Origin: Verpa conica
Taxonomy: Eukaryota > Ascomycota > Pezizomycetes > Pezizales > Morchellaceae
Direction of reading: 5' to 3'
Length of the DNA stretch: 64,000 nucleotides
Assembly (NCBI GenBank): GCA_033030425.1
Contig: JAUFSD010000010.1
Span: forward strand, 1,364,001-1,428,000
How positions within the stretch are numbered: position 1 is the stretch's first letter; every line of letters starts with the position of its first letter. This document shows, piece by piece, positions 33,240 to 45,609 of the stretch. Made by a program: the position numbers and the translations under genes. The notes beneath the pieces were generated by a model. That model searched no databases and had not been told where the DNA came from. It saw only the letters and a program-made list of their open reading frames with translations.

Positions 33240-35392
33240 TGTAATACTAAAAAGCGAGGTATATGAAGGTTTGCCAGCAGTCCCTTTATCACTTGATAAT
33301 GAGATCTTGGATGAGCTTGAAGACTTGATTGGAGACAAGTATTTATAGTTTCAACACTCCATAGAGAGGCCTCAATAGCGAAGAAGCTATGCCCCAAGCT
33401 CTCCAAAAAAAAATTCACAAAACACTTCCTATTGCCGGAACTGGTAGCAGAGTTTGCCGGGACCTACCCCGCAAAGCTCCATCGGCCGGACTACTTCCGT
33501 TTTCCGGGTATCTCTCGGAGCAGGTCCATTATGAAAGTAGACTAGACGCCCTGAAAAGATTGAATGAACTTCGAGAATAGCGGTTAAAGCCAATGTAGGG
33601 CTTGTGTACCTTGCATATTGTTTAACCTATATTAAGCCTTAGTTGGCGGCGATCCCCCCCGAGAACGACCAGATTTATCCAAGGGGAAGCACCGGAAAAA
33701 ATCCCAGGCTATCATGTGCTAAAACTACTTTATATACGAGTACGTGGGCCAGGTAAACAACGACGTTGGTGGCATGCGTGAAGAAAACAGAAGATGTCTC
33801 AGGTAACCCCAGAAATTACAACTCTTCCAACACTCGGCCCATGCAGGGGCAGGGTAAAATGAATGTGCGGCTTCGATGCATTTGGATCTTCTGTCTGCCG
33901 CGGCATCTCACGAAGATCTAGGCGAATGCGGGGGAAGCACACACCAAATATCAAAATAGGCTGATTGGTGGAATTTGGGGATAAACTGTCAAAGAGAGTA
34001 ATTTTAAAGCTTAACTTTGGAATAAGCCTTATGCGAGCATCAGAAACTCCGGCATTTCCAGCGATCGGCAATCTAATTCCACATGAAGTTAAGGAAACGA
34101 CAGGGATCTTATATCCCGCGAAATCCCTACAATACTTGCCGAATTCCACCCCTGGTCATGGTATATTGGTATTTTATAGTATCTTACTCGCTCTTTCTCT
34201 ACCCCGCACCCGAAACTTTTATTAGTTTGAGTAGGCCAATGGTTGGGTATGAGCTCATGGCTTGATTCTTTTGGCTATCTTTCAACTGAAATTCAACCTT
34301 GACATAGTGCATTTAACCTAAGAAATATCTGCCGACGAGCTGATTAGAGCTTGTGCAAGCCTAGCAACCGAGATTGGAGGCTGTCATTTCTATAAAAGTG
34401 GCTACATTTAGGCTCATCTATTGAAAGAAACCCTGTATTTAAATATCTGCCCCCTCACCGCGAATTACGAGTTGAATATCATCCCACCTGCTTCTAAAAA
34501 AATGAGTACTTGAGGACTTCTGCTCTTGAGTGTGGAACCCAAAATCTGGGGTAGTGCCCTTCCAGTTATCTTAATCGTATTTCGAATATCATATCATGCT
34601 ATTAGAGTGATATGTTCTCAGACCAGTAAATTTATGGCTGAATAGGCAAGGTTATGACCGGTAAACACATAATACAACGGCTTTTAGGCAGCCAAAGTTG
34701 ATGGTACGAGCTTGGATACCCAATGTCAGACCTTCGTGTGTCGAGAAGCTGTATAAGCACTGAAATAACCACGAAAATATGTGAGTAATTGCAAATTACT
34801 GGCTATACACCCAATGTAGTATCAACCTTCTCTTTGAGGTACATGTATATATAATGAAGGAATACTACATGTAGATCTAGAAATAAAAAAACGAGCTTAA
34901 CATCCCTCAATAACCATCTACACTGATTTCCCAGTCACCAGCGCCTATGACTTATTCTACAATTCAATAATCTATTCTCTAATGCTTGCCAGCACTACAT
35001 GCACATGTGTATTTGTATAAAGAAAGGCAGAGATCTACTTACGCCTAATAATTTTATGCTCATGCGAATCTCGTTTTTATAGAGTAGGACTTCCGTTAAA
35101 AAATAGGTTGTTATTATTAATGTATTTCCCCCTGGGATGTCGCTTGCAAGCGCATGTACCCAAGCCTTATCCTTATATGCAGGCACTACACTACCGGAAC
35201 GGCCCGTTGCTTGGCCCGAGCGCCCGAAGTTATACATATTTCTAGGTAGGGTAACACATATTGAATGCCGGGTAACGTAGCCAGCCACACAAACAGCCAA
35301 GAGGCGTGACATAATAGCGTGTGAGCTCCAGAGCCGCAACTACACGCTCGGTAGCCAACGCATAGCTTGTAATAGCTCTGCTACCATCCGAC
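33240..35392. other. Divergent intergenic region GH51 - VPS41, 2.15 kb
   Basis: Long for this window, as expected for a regulated secreted-enzyme promoter. Short open frames (for example 33799-34149 minus) lack recognisable domains. No repeats were noticed. Confidence 0.4.
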
Positions 35393-38300
35393 ATGCCACC
35401 CCCGAAGGTCGAGGACGATCGTAGAGAGCAAAAGGAGGAGGAAAATGAAGGAGTTCAGATTGAAGAGGATTTTGAAGATGAAGATGACGAGGAGGAGGAA
35501 GAACCACGTCTGAAGTACACCCGTCTAACACGCACCCTCGGAGGTGTCTATCGTAACGGGGATGCTGTCTCATCGAGTGCAGTTTTCGGCGAGAGAATGG
35601 TTTGCATATCCATTATTATTTCATATCTACAAGTTCACAATTGCTGATAAGAGGGTGTGCGCAGATAACTGGAACCCACAATGGAAATATTGTAATTACT
35701 CCCAACCTCAAGCTTTTCTTTCTCATACCAACCAATGGTCACGGCTAACGATTACTCTTTGTTTTTCTACAGCATGTATTGACACTACCTTCACTGAGTA
35801 CTCTCCGTGTTTATCATGCACATTCGGCCTCAGTGACTTGTGTTTCGATATCTCCACCACCTCCGCCCCCATTACCGTCAACAATACGAAAGCAGATACA
35901 GCCCCACCAGGATCGTCATATCCATGTTGCGACTTCTTCCATAGATGGCCTTGTCTGTATTGTTCCGCTGCTCCCTGCGAGCCCCCATTCGCAGCCAGGA
36001 ATGAACTCATCTACAACACCTTATGCGAAATCAGAAATCATACTGAAGAACTTCAAACGGCCAGTCACAGCTGTTGCTCTATCGCCAAATTTTCGGACAG
36101 ATAGAACCTTCCTTTCTGGAGGTCTTGCGGGAAATTTAATTCTTTCCATTGCGCCCCCTGCCGGTGGTGGGGGGGGGATGGCCTGGATAGGACTTGGTGG
36201 TGGAAGTGGAAAGGATACGATATTACACTCGGGTGAAGGGGCCATATCTGCTATTGCTTGGTCGAAGGAATCGCCGAGGTTTGTGGCTTGGACAAATGAG
36301 CATGGTATCAAGATAATGAGATCTCATATAACTCCCCCAGAGATTAAGAGAGAAACTCTAGAGGAAGGCAGTACAGCTGGTAATGGGAGTGATAATAACA
36401 ATTTAATCGGAATCGCAAATGGTTTGATAAGCGGATACCCTGGCGTGACTAGCTGGATTCCTGGTTTAGGGGTTACAGGAAAGCCGGTGGGAGAAGTTGC
36501 TTGGAAACGAATATCAGCAATAGAAAGACCAGAAAATATACCCGAGGAAATGGCTTCAGTGCACAAGCCCCGTCTAGAGTGGGTCGACCGGAGAAACTTA
36601 ACTGAAGATGACCCATATGGAGTGACAGCCACCACAGCAGACGATATTAGTCCAACTGCAGTCAAGGGAAAACCATCTCTTGGGACTGATTGGGGGCAAA
36701 AAGAAAAATTGGTTATTGGTTGGGGAGGGACAATTTGGGTTGTCGATGTTTTTGCTGGAGATGGAAGCGGAGACGAAGGGGAGAATAGGGCTGGGTGGGC
36801 TGAGATTATACATATGTGAGCATTACCAATCCCTCGGCTATAGATATCTTTCAGTATTAATCTTTGAAAATTTAGCCTACAAACGGACTGCACTATCTCT
36901 GGCTTAACACTTTATACACCATCTCTACTATTGCTCCTTGCTCACTTGACTGATGACTCCGAGACGAGCTCCTCTGTACCACCTACTGAAGGCTCGTCAA
37001 GTCTGAGTTCACCTGGTCCTAAAATTGGGCCTCACGCTCGCCGTGGCCGTTCAAACGCTCTCACTCCCGAGCTACGGTTCATTGACTTGAATACCTCTGA
37101 AGAGCTTAGTGCTGATGAGCTGATGATGAGCCGATTCGAAGGCCTTTCTGCGGGCGATTATCACCTTGGCGTTCTCCCAGCTACCCCAGCGATGATGGCT
37201 GCCCCTGCGGATGGCGCCGATGACGGAGGTGACTTCTCTAGTGCTATAGCGCTGGCAGGCGGTCTGTGGACGGCTGGTGTGAACGCTGGCTTGAATGCTA
37301 CCCAGATACTCTCCAGTGCAGCTAGCGTACGTAGTTTTACAAGCGTTTCCCGAAGAGAGAGTTTCAGTGCTGCCAGTTTCATTGGAAGGGGCCCACCGGT
37401 AGCTGGCAGTGTTAGGGGGATGCCCCGAGGGAAGGTGGAGGATCCTGGTTGGGGTGAAGATTACCCAGGCAAGAAGATCTATATTACCAGCCCTTATGAT
37501 GTTGTCTTTGCAACTGAAAGGAGTCAAAGAGATCACCTAGGTTGGTTATTGGAAAAAGAAAAGTACCAGAGTGCCTGGGAGTTGGTGGATAAAAATCCCG
37601 ATGTTATTGCATCTGATACAGAACCTCTGAGTGAGCACGGCGAAGACGAGATAGTGCGGCGGGTTATCGAAGATTCCAATGATCCTAGTTACGATTCAGA
37701 TTCGACCGTCAGTGGCGGCAAGCAACGGAATGTCAACACATACTCAGCTACCGAAAAGGAGAAGCGGAGGATTGGAGAGTTATGGCTACAGAAATTAATC
37801 AATGCGAACGAATGGACCATGTCCGCGGAAGTTTGCGGAAAGGTTTTAGGAACCTCAGGCAGGTGGGAGCATTGGGTATGGGTATTTGAAGCGGCAGGAA
37901 AGATTACAGAGATTACACCATATATCCCAACCACACAACTCTCACCTCCCCTACCCAGCGTTATATACGAAATTGTCCTTGCTCACTACCTAAATCATGA
38001 CTGTAGAAGATTTCGAGAGTTGCTTCTGGAATCGTGGAAGCCAGAAGGCAATAGAACTCTTTATGACCCGAGAACTATCATCGATGCAGTGGAGAGGAAA
38101 CTCGAGAATCGCGAAGATGATGTTCATGATGGAGACCAAGAGTGGAGATGGCTACAGGAGTGCCTAGCAAAACTATTCATGACGATTGCTGAACCAGCGA
38201 GTGCGCTTAGGCACTATATGATTTTAAAGAACGCGGACGAGGCTTTTAGCCTAATCAGGGAATATAGATTAGTGGACGCTGTGAAGGGTGATATACAGTC

Positions 38301-39580
38301 TTTTATTCTTTTGAGGGTCTCAGCAGAGCAGCTCGAAAGCGCCGGGATTCAGGAACTCGAGAAAGATACAGAGGAAGCTATAGGTCTCCTCGTTCAGGAG
38401 GCGGGTAGGGGGATTGTTGGCCCCGCAACTGTAGTTGAGCAACTAGAGGGCGATCATGTGAAGGGAGGGAAATTATTCCTATTCTTCTACCTACGAAGAC
38501 TGTGGACTGGTGATAGGGGAGGGGAGTCTGGGGGTGTCGTTAATGGAGAAGGCTCAGGAGTAGGCACCGGAGGGGTCTTAGTCGAGTTCGGAGATTTGAT
38601 GGTGGAGTTATTTGCAGAGTACGACAGGCCACTTTTGATGGAGTTTTTGGTCAACAGTCATTCCTACTCTCTGGAGAAGGCCTCTGCCGTGTGTAAACGA
38701 AGAGATTATATCCCCGAACTTGTCCACCTGCTTTCAAAGACTGGGCAAACTAAATACGCCCTTTCCCTTATCATTGATAAGCTGGCCGATGTATCACAGG
38801 CGATCGCGTTTGCCAAAAACCAGGACGATCCTGACCTATGGAATGACTTGCTTGAATACTCTATGGACAAGCCAATTTTTATCAGAGGCCTTTTGGAGAA
38901 TGTGGGTACTGCTATTGACCCCATCACACTTGTCAGGCGGATTCCAATGGGCTTGAAAATTGAGGGACTCAAACCGGCTCTCGGTAAAATATTGAAGGAG
39001 TATGGTGTACAGTGGAGTATCTGTGAAGGTGTCGCAAAGGTCTTAAGGAGTGAGGTGGCTCGAGGAATGGAGGATCTAAGAGGAGGCCAGAGGAGGGCTG
39101 TGAAATTTGAGGTTGGAGGCATCCAAGCGAAGAAGGTCGAGGGTAGTGAAGAAGGGTCGGAGATTGCTATGGTGACAGATGAGCCTATTATTGGAACTGT
39201 GGCAATCCCGCCAAATACCTGTGGTGATTGTGGGAATGTCTTTGAGGGGACTGGTACGCTTCCTTACCCCTTCAACCTCAAAGCCACCCGATTACTAATT
39301 CCAAAATCTCCACATAGAGAAGCAAACACTCATAGGTTTTGCATGCGGTCACGTATTCCACCTTAGGTGCCTCCTCGAGCATGGGGAGACCCGTGTACCC
39401 GTACCAGAAGCCGTTGTCGAGCCACGTCCGTACAGCCGTGGAGGTATGGAAGAGGAGATATTATCTAATCTAGGTAGAAATGTGGGATATAAGGTGACAC
39501 ATGCAGCACTCATCAGGCAGAATGTAACAAAAGGATGTGTGCTGTGTGCGCATGAGAAGGGGGATGATGACTGCTTTTAA
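35393..39580 (+). CDS. VPS41: HOPS subunit VPS41
   Basis: Five exons, 35393-35599, 35665-35691, 35773-36815, 36876-39253 and 39336-39580, encode 1299 residues. The start is a charged acidic stretch (EDFEDEDDEEEEEPRLKYTRL), then GGVYRNGDAVSSSAVFGERM-ITGTHNGNI-HVLTLPSLSTLRVYHAHSASV, the first blades of the beta-propeller; exon 2 is just 27 bases. A helical clathrin-repeat-like solenoid follows (KYQSAWELVDKNPDVI, YDRPLLMEFLVNSHSYSLEKASAVCKRRDYIPELVHLLSKTG). The C-terminal RING-like finger is CGDCGNVFEGTG-GFACGHVFHLRCLLEHG...CVLCAHEKG, split by the last intron. VPS41 binds Ypt7/Rab7 and tethers membranes for vacuole and late-endosome fusion. Glycine-rich inserts near residues 205-225 and 615-630 look lineage-specific. 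Confidence 0.95.
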
Positions 39581-40082
39581 ACAGACACTTATGTCTAAAG
39601 CTGTGGACTTGTTTTCTCTTTCTTTAGGGTTGAGCAAACACTTCTCCTTTAGTTTCTTCTTTATATTCTTTCTTTCTCGAGAGCGTTGTATGATGTGTCC
39701 TGGATGAAGTTATGGTTCTCAGGCGTAATCTAATGGAAGATTACAGAAATGGATTGTTACGTGTTATAGCTAGTATGTCACTCTTATTTGATGGAGGCTT
39801 TTCACGCTTATATATGGTTGGATATGTTTAATTACCCTTACAGTTCAGCATTTGTTAGTTACAGATCATAAATTAGGTGACATAAACTATGATTAACTTA
39901 GAACAGACAATTATATAACCCAAAACTACTCTTCAACTCCTATATTAACTCAGCACCAACGACTTGGAGAAAGAAACATGACCTTCTATTTATGTAACCC
40001 CAGCGACGACCAGCTACACAAAATCAAATACCCAACTAAACCTTTTAGTAACCATCATAGGAAAACGCTCTAATTATGCCGA
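39581..40082. other. Convergent intergenic gap VPS41 - BTB gene
   Basis: AT-rich 3' sequence of two convergent genes; nothing else is seen. Confidence 0.4.
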
Positions 40083-40908
40083 CTATGGGATGCCCTGAAC
40101 ATAAGGTGCCAAGAACGCCGACAGCACTCCTTGAGTATCAGAAGAGCCTTCTACAAGAAAAGCTGCAACCCTAATAAAATGAACGCTTTTGACAGGACCA
40201 CATAAACGCAATTTCTCCAAAACTAATGTCTGTAGGTCTACTAACTCTAGTTTTTCCGCAAGGCAATATATCTTTGCATGCCTTAATGCTGCTGCGCCTT
40301 GCTTGTCGAGATTTACCTTCGCCCCCTCATAGCCGGAAATAATTCTCGATCCTGGTTCAGTATTGGCTGAAGTAACCTGTGGCTTTAGCTGCGGTCTTGG
40401 CGATTCTCCGAATAGACTAGCTTGTCCAAATGTACTAGTAGACTGCTGTAATATTACGGGTGAAATATTATTTCCGAATAGACCACCACTAGGTCGTGGC
40501 TGTGGTTGTAGTGGTGGTTGCTGTTGCACACTTGGTTTCTTCTTCATTACCAACCTAGGAGAATATTCCTCGCCGTAGAGGAACTCTAGAACGGAAGAGA
40601 AACTCTCCGGGTCGTCTTCTGGGAGTTCTACTTCACGGGTGATCGACTCCCTGAAGTTGCCGTTCAGGGCAGCTTTAAAAAAGGAAGATTTTAAAAGGAC
40701 GCCTTCGTGTACATAGAATGTTCGTGCGTATCCGTTTCGGCCGACCAGTACTTTCACCATAGCAGATTGGAAATGCCTGTCAAATTCAAATGAAATGTCA
40801 ACTAAAGCTTGCCCACATCCCCAAAGGCTACAAGAAGACAAACTCTTGGTAACGATCAGCGCCAGAAAAGAATTCTCCTTCTGGTCGATCATCATTATCA
40901 GTCGCCAT
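40083..40908 (-). CDS. BTB/POZ protein, copy 1 of 3
   Basis: Two exons, 40908-40844 and 40776-40083, encode 252 residues. The BTB fold is recognised by VKVLVGRNGYARTFYVHEGVLLKSSFFKAALNGNF, then ESITREVELPEDDPESFSSVLEFLYGEEYSP. After a variable Gln/Pro-rich linker with a GLFGNN/SLFGES pattern come the helices HAKIYCLAEKLELVDLQTLVLEKLRLCGP, where BTB proteins of fungi usually end. The intron (phase 2) falls just after RYQE. Such proteins may be adaptors for CUL3 ubiquitin ligases, but no substrate-binding domain is present, so the role is open. Confidence 0.87.
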
Positions 40909-41907
40909 GGTGAACTAGTTTTTGTATGCTTGTTGTGGAGGAATCTAAAGAAAGGAGGATGAATATGAAAGCGGGGTGTTGTATCTCGTCTACAGCATAG
41001 CTGCTGCCTAAAAGCCGAGACCAGTACCTGTATGTGGCGCTTCTATAGGGTCAGAGATGTATTTTATTACCCGGCCTGGGGCAGCATCTTAAGGCACGCT
41101 TGAGATATTAATTAAATATGTATTCAACTAATCAATAGTAGAATAGCCGGGGCAATCACTCCCATGAGGTACACGAAAATATGACAGTCTGTGCTGCTAT
41201 ATCCTAGCTCTCAGTATAATACATCCTTGTTTATAAAATCAATATATATAGCTTTACTACTAATCATCATGAGTATCAAACCCTATCGAGTGATATACTA
41301 TGGATTTTTTTCAAGTTCGTCTTAGGGCTTAGGGTCGAGAGTACTAGCCCGCGAAAGGTGCAGCTAAAAATCAATTAGCCACCCCAAAAACCCCACAAGA
41401 AACCCACCCCCAGCCCCAACGTACAGAGGTGAGAGATAGTTCAAAACGGCACCCAGAAATACCAGGGTATAAATCACGAGTGCTAACTATAATTACCCAA
41501 AAACCATTCCTAGCTTTGTATTTATAAGGAAGAGGGAAAGTTCGCCAATATGGTCCGATAATTAAACAAGTGTCTCCATAGGAAGGCATGTAGCTAAGAC
41601 CAGATGAACTAGAAACTAGATAGAAGGGTGCATTCTGACAGCATTTACCCCAAAAAGAATACAATTTAAACCCGGCTATGGATGCAGAAAATTCAGGGCA
41701 AAACCAATTACGTTTTATAGTAGGTTGCTTTTTTGCTCAGGCCAAAACTCATATACGAAGTTCACCCTATACAAAGTGATTTATAGTTAGATATTTAATC
41801 CAGCTTTTAGTCTCAATCCCCTGGCAAAAGGTATTCAAACAACCGAAACTAGAGAAGAAAATAGCAATAAGGTTTTCTGACTTTGAAACAAGCAATACAA
41901 ATTCTAC
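40909..41907. other. Spacer between BTB copies 1 and 2
   Basis: AT-rich with no supported gene. It holds one bipartite motif copy at 41287. Confidence 0.4.
41287..41302 (+). repeat. Bipartite motif copy (CGAGTGAT-ATACT-ATG)
   Basis: Perfect match between BTB copies 1 and 2; the bases after the ATG (GATT) match the 1574 copy. Confidence 0.6.
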
Positions 41908-42649
41908 CTAGGCCTTCGGTAGAGGTACTGGCTTAGAGATGCCATTAATAAATGGTGCCAAGAACAAAGACAATTCTCTACCGGTATCAGAGGAATTCTC
42001 TACAAGATATGCTGCGACCCGTATAAAGTGAAAACCTTTAACAGGACCACATAAACGCAGCTTTTCCAGAACCAACGCTTGTAGCCCCCTCAAATCTAGT
42101 TTCTCCGCGAGACAATAAATCTTTGCATGCCTCAGTGCTGCGATACCTTGCTCATCCGGTTGCTCGGCTTCACCATCGTAGCCAGCAAGCACCCTATATT
42201 CTACTGCAATCGAAGAACCCCTCGTATGTGAATAAGGCCCACTATTTTGGCCAGGCAATGGAGGATCTTTATATAGTGTTCTTATCTCTTTTTTCGTCGT
42301 CAACTTAGGCGAATACTCATCGCCATAAAGGTACTCTAGAACGGAGGAGAAAATATCAGGATCGTCTTCTGGAAGCTTTACGTCGCGGGTTATAGACTCC
42401 TTGAAGCCGCCATTCAGAAGCCGTTCAAAGAAAGGAGACTTTGAAAGGACGCCTTCATGCGCATAGAATATTCGTGAATATGGCTCCTGGCCAACCTCTA
42501 TTTTCGCTATGGGGGTTTGAAAGTGTCTGTTTATTTCAGGAAAACCGTTAGTCCAAGCCTTTCCATAAAAAGTTTAGGAAGACAGACTTTTGGTAAATAT
42601 CAGCACCAGCAAAGAATTTCTTTCCCACGCCAGAGTCAGAAGATGCCAT
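41908..42649 (-). CDS. BTB/POZ protein, copy 2 of 3
   Basis: Two exons, 42649-42588 and 42526-41908, encode 226 residues. The intron has a weaker GTCTGT donor but lies at the same place and phase as in copy 1, after IYQK. The BTB part reads IEVGQEPYSRIFYAHEGVLSKSPFFERLLNGGFKESITRDVKLPEDDPDIFSSVLEYLYGDEYSP (in pieces). The linker is shorter than in copy 1 and not Gln-rich. The C-terminal AALRHAKIYCLAEKLDLRGLQALVLEKLRLCGPVKGFHFIRVAAYLVE region is close to copy 1, so these two are the nearest pair of the three. Key BTB positions are intact. Confidence 0.85.
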
Positions 42650-43142
42650 GATCGATTTTTCTTAGTATATTTCCAGCCTAAGAACAGGTTTGGGTTTGAA
42701 AGGTTCTAACGGGAAGGGGCTAAGTGTATTTATCTGCACTTTGAACGTTGGAGGCCTAAATACATGAGTCATCAGGGAATATTAGGCGCCAGATGAGACA
42801 GGGTAGTCTCCTCTCCTTAGTCGACTGCCAATCTATCTCTATTCCTGTAGACGTGCGCCAACAGCCTAGGCATGAGGCACCCTCTACTCTACATATTCTA
42901 CTAAAAGGTTTCGTTGGAAATATTAGTGATGCCGAGATCAGTGGGCTAGGTGATTTATCTTTGATTGAGAGATTATCTTTGCACACCAAAGATAAACCTG
43001 ACACACTGACGACATCGCTAGTTTCTACCTAATCCGGTATAGTACAACATTTTTCAAGCTGCAACTATCGCCCTCTCTAGATACCTTTCCTAGTTAGCTC
43101 TGCTACTAATTTCAACTTTACATATTTTTGGGGTAAAGTTCA

Positions 43143-43158
43143 CGAGTGATGTTCCATA
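43143..43158 (+). repeat. Bipartite motif copy, ATA variant
   Basis: CGAGTGAT-GTTCC-ATA; the right half differs by one base. Confidence 0.4.
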
Positions 43159-43859
43159 TCCTGGAGCACAGACCCATAAACCGAATATGTAGAAAGCAGT
43201 ACATTGAGAAAGGAAATTGGGCTCATTCACAGAGTATTAGTTGAAAGTACAAGCTAAGAAATACGTATAAATTCTCCCGAAGTTTTAGTAAATGTAAATC
43301 ACCAGCCAATCTCCACTCGTACCCAACGCATATAACCCAAGCACCCAGAAGACATAGACTTTTAATTTCTGCATAGCCTATATAAAATTACCAATACCCA
43401 CATAATTTACCCGCAGCTCGAGAGGCTTAGTAGAGATTTATTCCTAGGCCATATACATAGCCCGCCTCTTTAATTATTAGGTTGTATATAGGAAATTTGG
43501 AAGGAAATAGAGTAAGCGGGTATATACATAGACGTGACGTAGCAAGTGGCATCTTTATGTTTAGAGATATAGTTTAGGACCTATACCATAATCTGCAGGT
43601 CTCATTTAATTTATGAGTCTAGAAGAAAAAGGTTTAGGACCTACAAAAGAGTTCCCCGGCTAGCTTAGCTAGAAGTACTTCTCTACGCCGACCTCACTTC
43701 GAGAATCGAACCACAGACCTTATGCTGTGGAGGTACCTTTTATCGACATGCAAGTGATTATTTAGTTATAGAAGCTTCTGATACACTTACCTATTATTTT
43801 CTCCTAATAAGACGGTATGTTATCAGCCCAGCTGTAGTGGTTCTCTAGCCCATTTAGTA

Positions 43860-44092
43860 CTCGCTCACAAATAAAGTCTGACGATCGATGATGTACCAGT
43901 ACATACATAACGGGGCGAAACTAATGCCCAAAGCCTCGTCAAGGCGATATCTGAACAAATACTACCCTTTCCACTGAGGAGCCTAGAAATAACCTTTGGT
44001 AGTTCTTTAATTTGTTTGGTAGTTTCCTCTCAAACGATCCTTTCCTAGTATATAGCTACATAAGCGATCGTCAGACTATATTTTTAGGCGAG
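43860..44092. mobile_element. MITE-like element with 38-bp inverted repeats, TA-flanked
   Basis: A 233-base non-coding element. The left end CTCGCTCACAAATAAAGTCT (continuing GACGATCGATGATGTACC) matches the reverse complement of the right end, CTCGCCTAAAAATATAGTCT (continuing GACGATCGCTTATGTAGC), at 31 of 38 positions, including an unbroken GTCTGACGATCG core. TA stands on both sides (43858-43859 and 44093-44094), as expected for Tc1/mariner-type insertion. The inside has no open frame. It lies between BTB copies 2 and 3. Confidence 0.75.
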
Positions 44093-44333
44093 TAACACTC
44101 TTAAATCACCTCTATAAGTGAAAACCAGAGGCAGTGCTATCGAAAACATAAACGTTGATCGATAAGGGTGTTGATGGCTTAGAACAGTCCCACATCCTAA
44201 TTAAAAGCGTTATTTAAAACTACATACTTTAACACTACCCAGTTTCCAACCCGCTTAACCTCCAAGTCCAACCCACAGATAACTATAAGAGACCCATAAA
44301 ACCCCTCCAAAACCAAATCAAATTCCCCCACAC

Positions 44334-45036
44334 CTACCCTGTGAGTAGCTTTTCCGGATCTTGAATGCCCTTAAAATAAGGCTCCAAGAACTTCGATACC
44401 GCACCATCAATATCTGACGACCCCTCAACCAGACAAGCCGCAACCCTTATAAACGGTACTCCACCTACCGGTCCACACAAACCCAACTTCTCCAACGCCA
44501 AGCTCTGCAGCTCCTCCAACCCCAACTTCTCCGCCAGACAATAAACCTTCGCATGGTCCAACGCCGCCTCACCCCTCTGCTCATCTGAGCTATATTTAGG
44601 AAGCGTCCTGACATCAATATTGATCGTAGGGCCCATCACCGGAGTGTCACAATCCGAATCCGAATTCGATTGTTTGTATAAACTCCCCTTCATCTGCCTT
44701 GTTATGAACCTCGGTGAGTACTCCTCGCCGTAGAGATACTCTAGGACCGAGGAGAATATCTTCGGTTCGTCTTCGGGAAGCTCTACTTCTCGCGTTGTAG
44801 ACTCTTTGAAGTTGCCGCTTAGTGCGCTTTCGAAGAAGGGGCATTTGGAAAGGATTCCTTGGTGTGCGTAGAAGATTCGCTCTTTGCCGACTTTTATCTG
44901 CACCATGTCGGTTTGGAATGATCTGTTTTGTTTTTTTGAGACTTTTAAGACTTTAAGACGGTAAATAACAAACTATAGGGGGGACAAACGTTTGGTAAAA
45001 TTTAGCCATAGTTACATGCGTAGGTTTGCTACTCAT
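44334..45036 (-). CDS. BTB/POZ protein, copy 3 of 3
   Basis: Two exons, 45036-44990 and 44922-44334, encode 211 residues; an inner ATG at 45009 is a possible start. The intron again lies after FYQT in phase 2. The domain reads VQIKVGKERIFYAHQGILSK, PFFESALSGNFKESTTREVEL, and FSSVLEYLYGEEYSPRF, then a short Ser/Asp-rich linker and DHAKVYCLAEKLGLEELQSLALEKLGLCGP. It is the most diverged of the three and has C-rich codon choice in its 3' half, unlike copies 1 and 2, so it may be the parent locus or an older duplicate. Confidence 0.86.
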
Positions 45037-45481
45037 TTTGAGGTTTGAGTTGAAAAGATGATGGATGTGAATAGAGAGGTTGCCTAAAAGCATCAAGGTA
45101 CTCGGTATTTACCTAATAGTGGGGGCATGCTGCAAAAACCGATTTTGCTACTGGTCACAATTTAATTGCGGCTGAAAAGAACCAATGCCAGAGTTTCTGG
45201 CAGACTTAAAATACGTATTAACGGATACCCAGTACTGAATTCTATGTCATTGTAGTATATTCGCTACTCGAGAATACTACAGTGCTCAGTTATACTCGCA
45301 TTGTAAAAACCGAGATACCGCATACGCATACTCAACACTACCTATAACACTCATTTCAGAGTACAGCATAAATCCCCTCAATACGTCTTTTCGGGCCTAC
45401 CCATACTCCTATATACTCCACTACTAACCCCAAGGCACATGCACGTAACGAAAAAAAAATCCCCCAAAAATTTGTAAAGGC

Positions 45482-45497
45482 CGAGTGATACACCATG
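45482..45497 (+). repeat. Bipartite motif copy (CGAGTGAT-ACACC-ATG)
   Basis: Perfect match. A second copy follows on the same strand. Confidence 0.6.
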
Positions 45498-45516
45498 AAC
45501 ACATAAAGCCCAAAGC

Positions 45517-45532
45517 TGAGTGATATTCTATG
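45517..45532 (+). repeat. Bipartite motif copy, tandem partner
   Basis: TGAGTGAT-ATTCT-ATG, one base off, 35 bases after the 45482 copy. Both copies continue GAAC after the T of ATG. Confidence 0.5.
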
Positions 45533-45609
45533 AACCACACCAACAAAACAAGCAACCTACCCAAACTCCACAAAAACCACAAAAAAACACCCCCCAATAT
45601 ATACAACCT

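Larger units (their letters stand above)
42650..44333. other. Spacer between BTB copies 2 and 3
   Basis: Holds the motif copy at 43143 and the inverted-repeat element at 43860-44092. A GTTTAGGACCTA word occurs twice, near 43572 and 43631. No gene is supported. Confidence 0.45.
45037..45609. other. Gap between BTB copy 3 and SIN1 3' end
   Basis: Holds two bipartite motif copies 35 bases apart (45482, 45517). Otherwise A/C-rich with no gene. Confidence 0.45.

Noticed and set aside
33799..34149. 116-codon minus-strand frame in the GH51-VPS41 gap
   Set aside because: No recognisable motif and overlapping open frames on the other strand.
43681..43740. tRNA-like segment on the minus strand with a B-box-like GGTTCGATTCT and a CCACAG/CTGTGG stem
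   Set aside because: No D arm or acceptor stem can be drawn and the T stem does not pair; at most a worn tRNA fragment.
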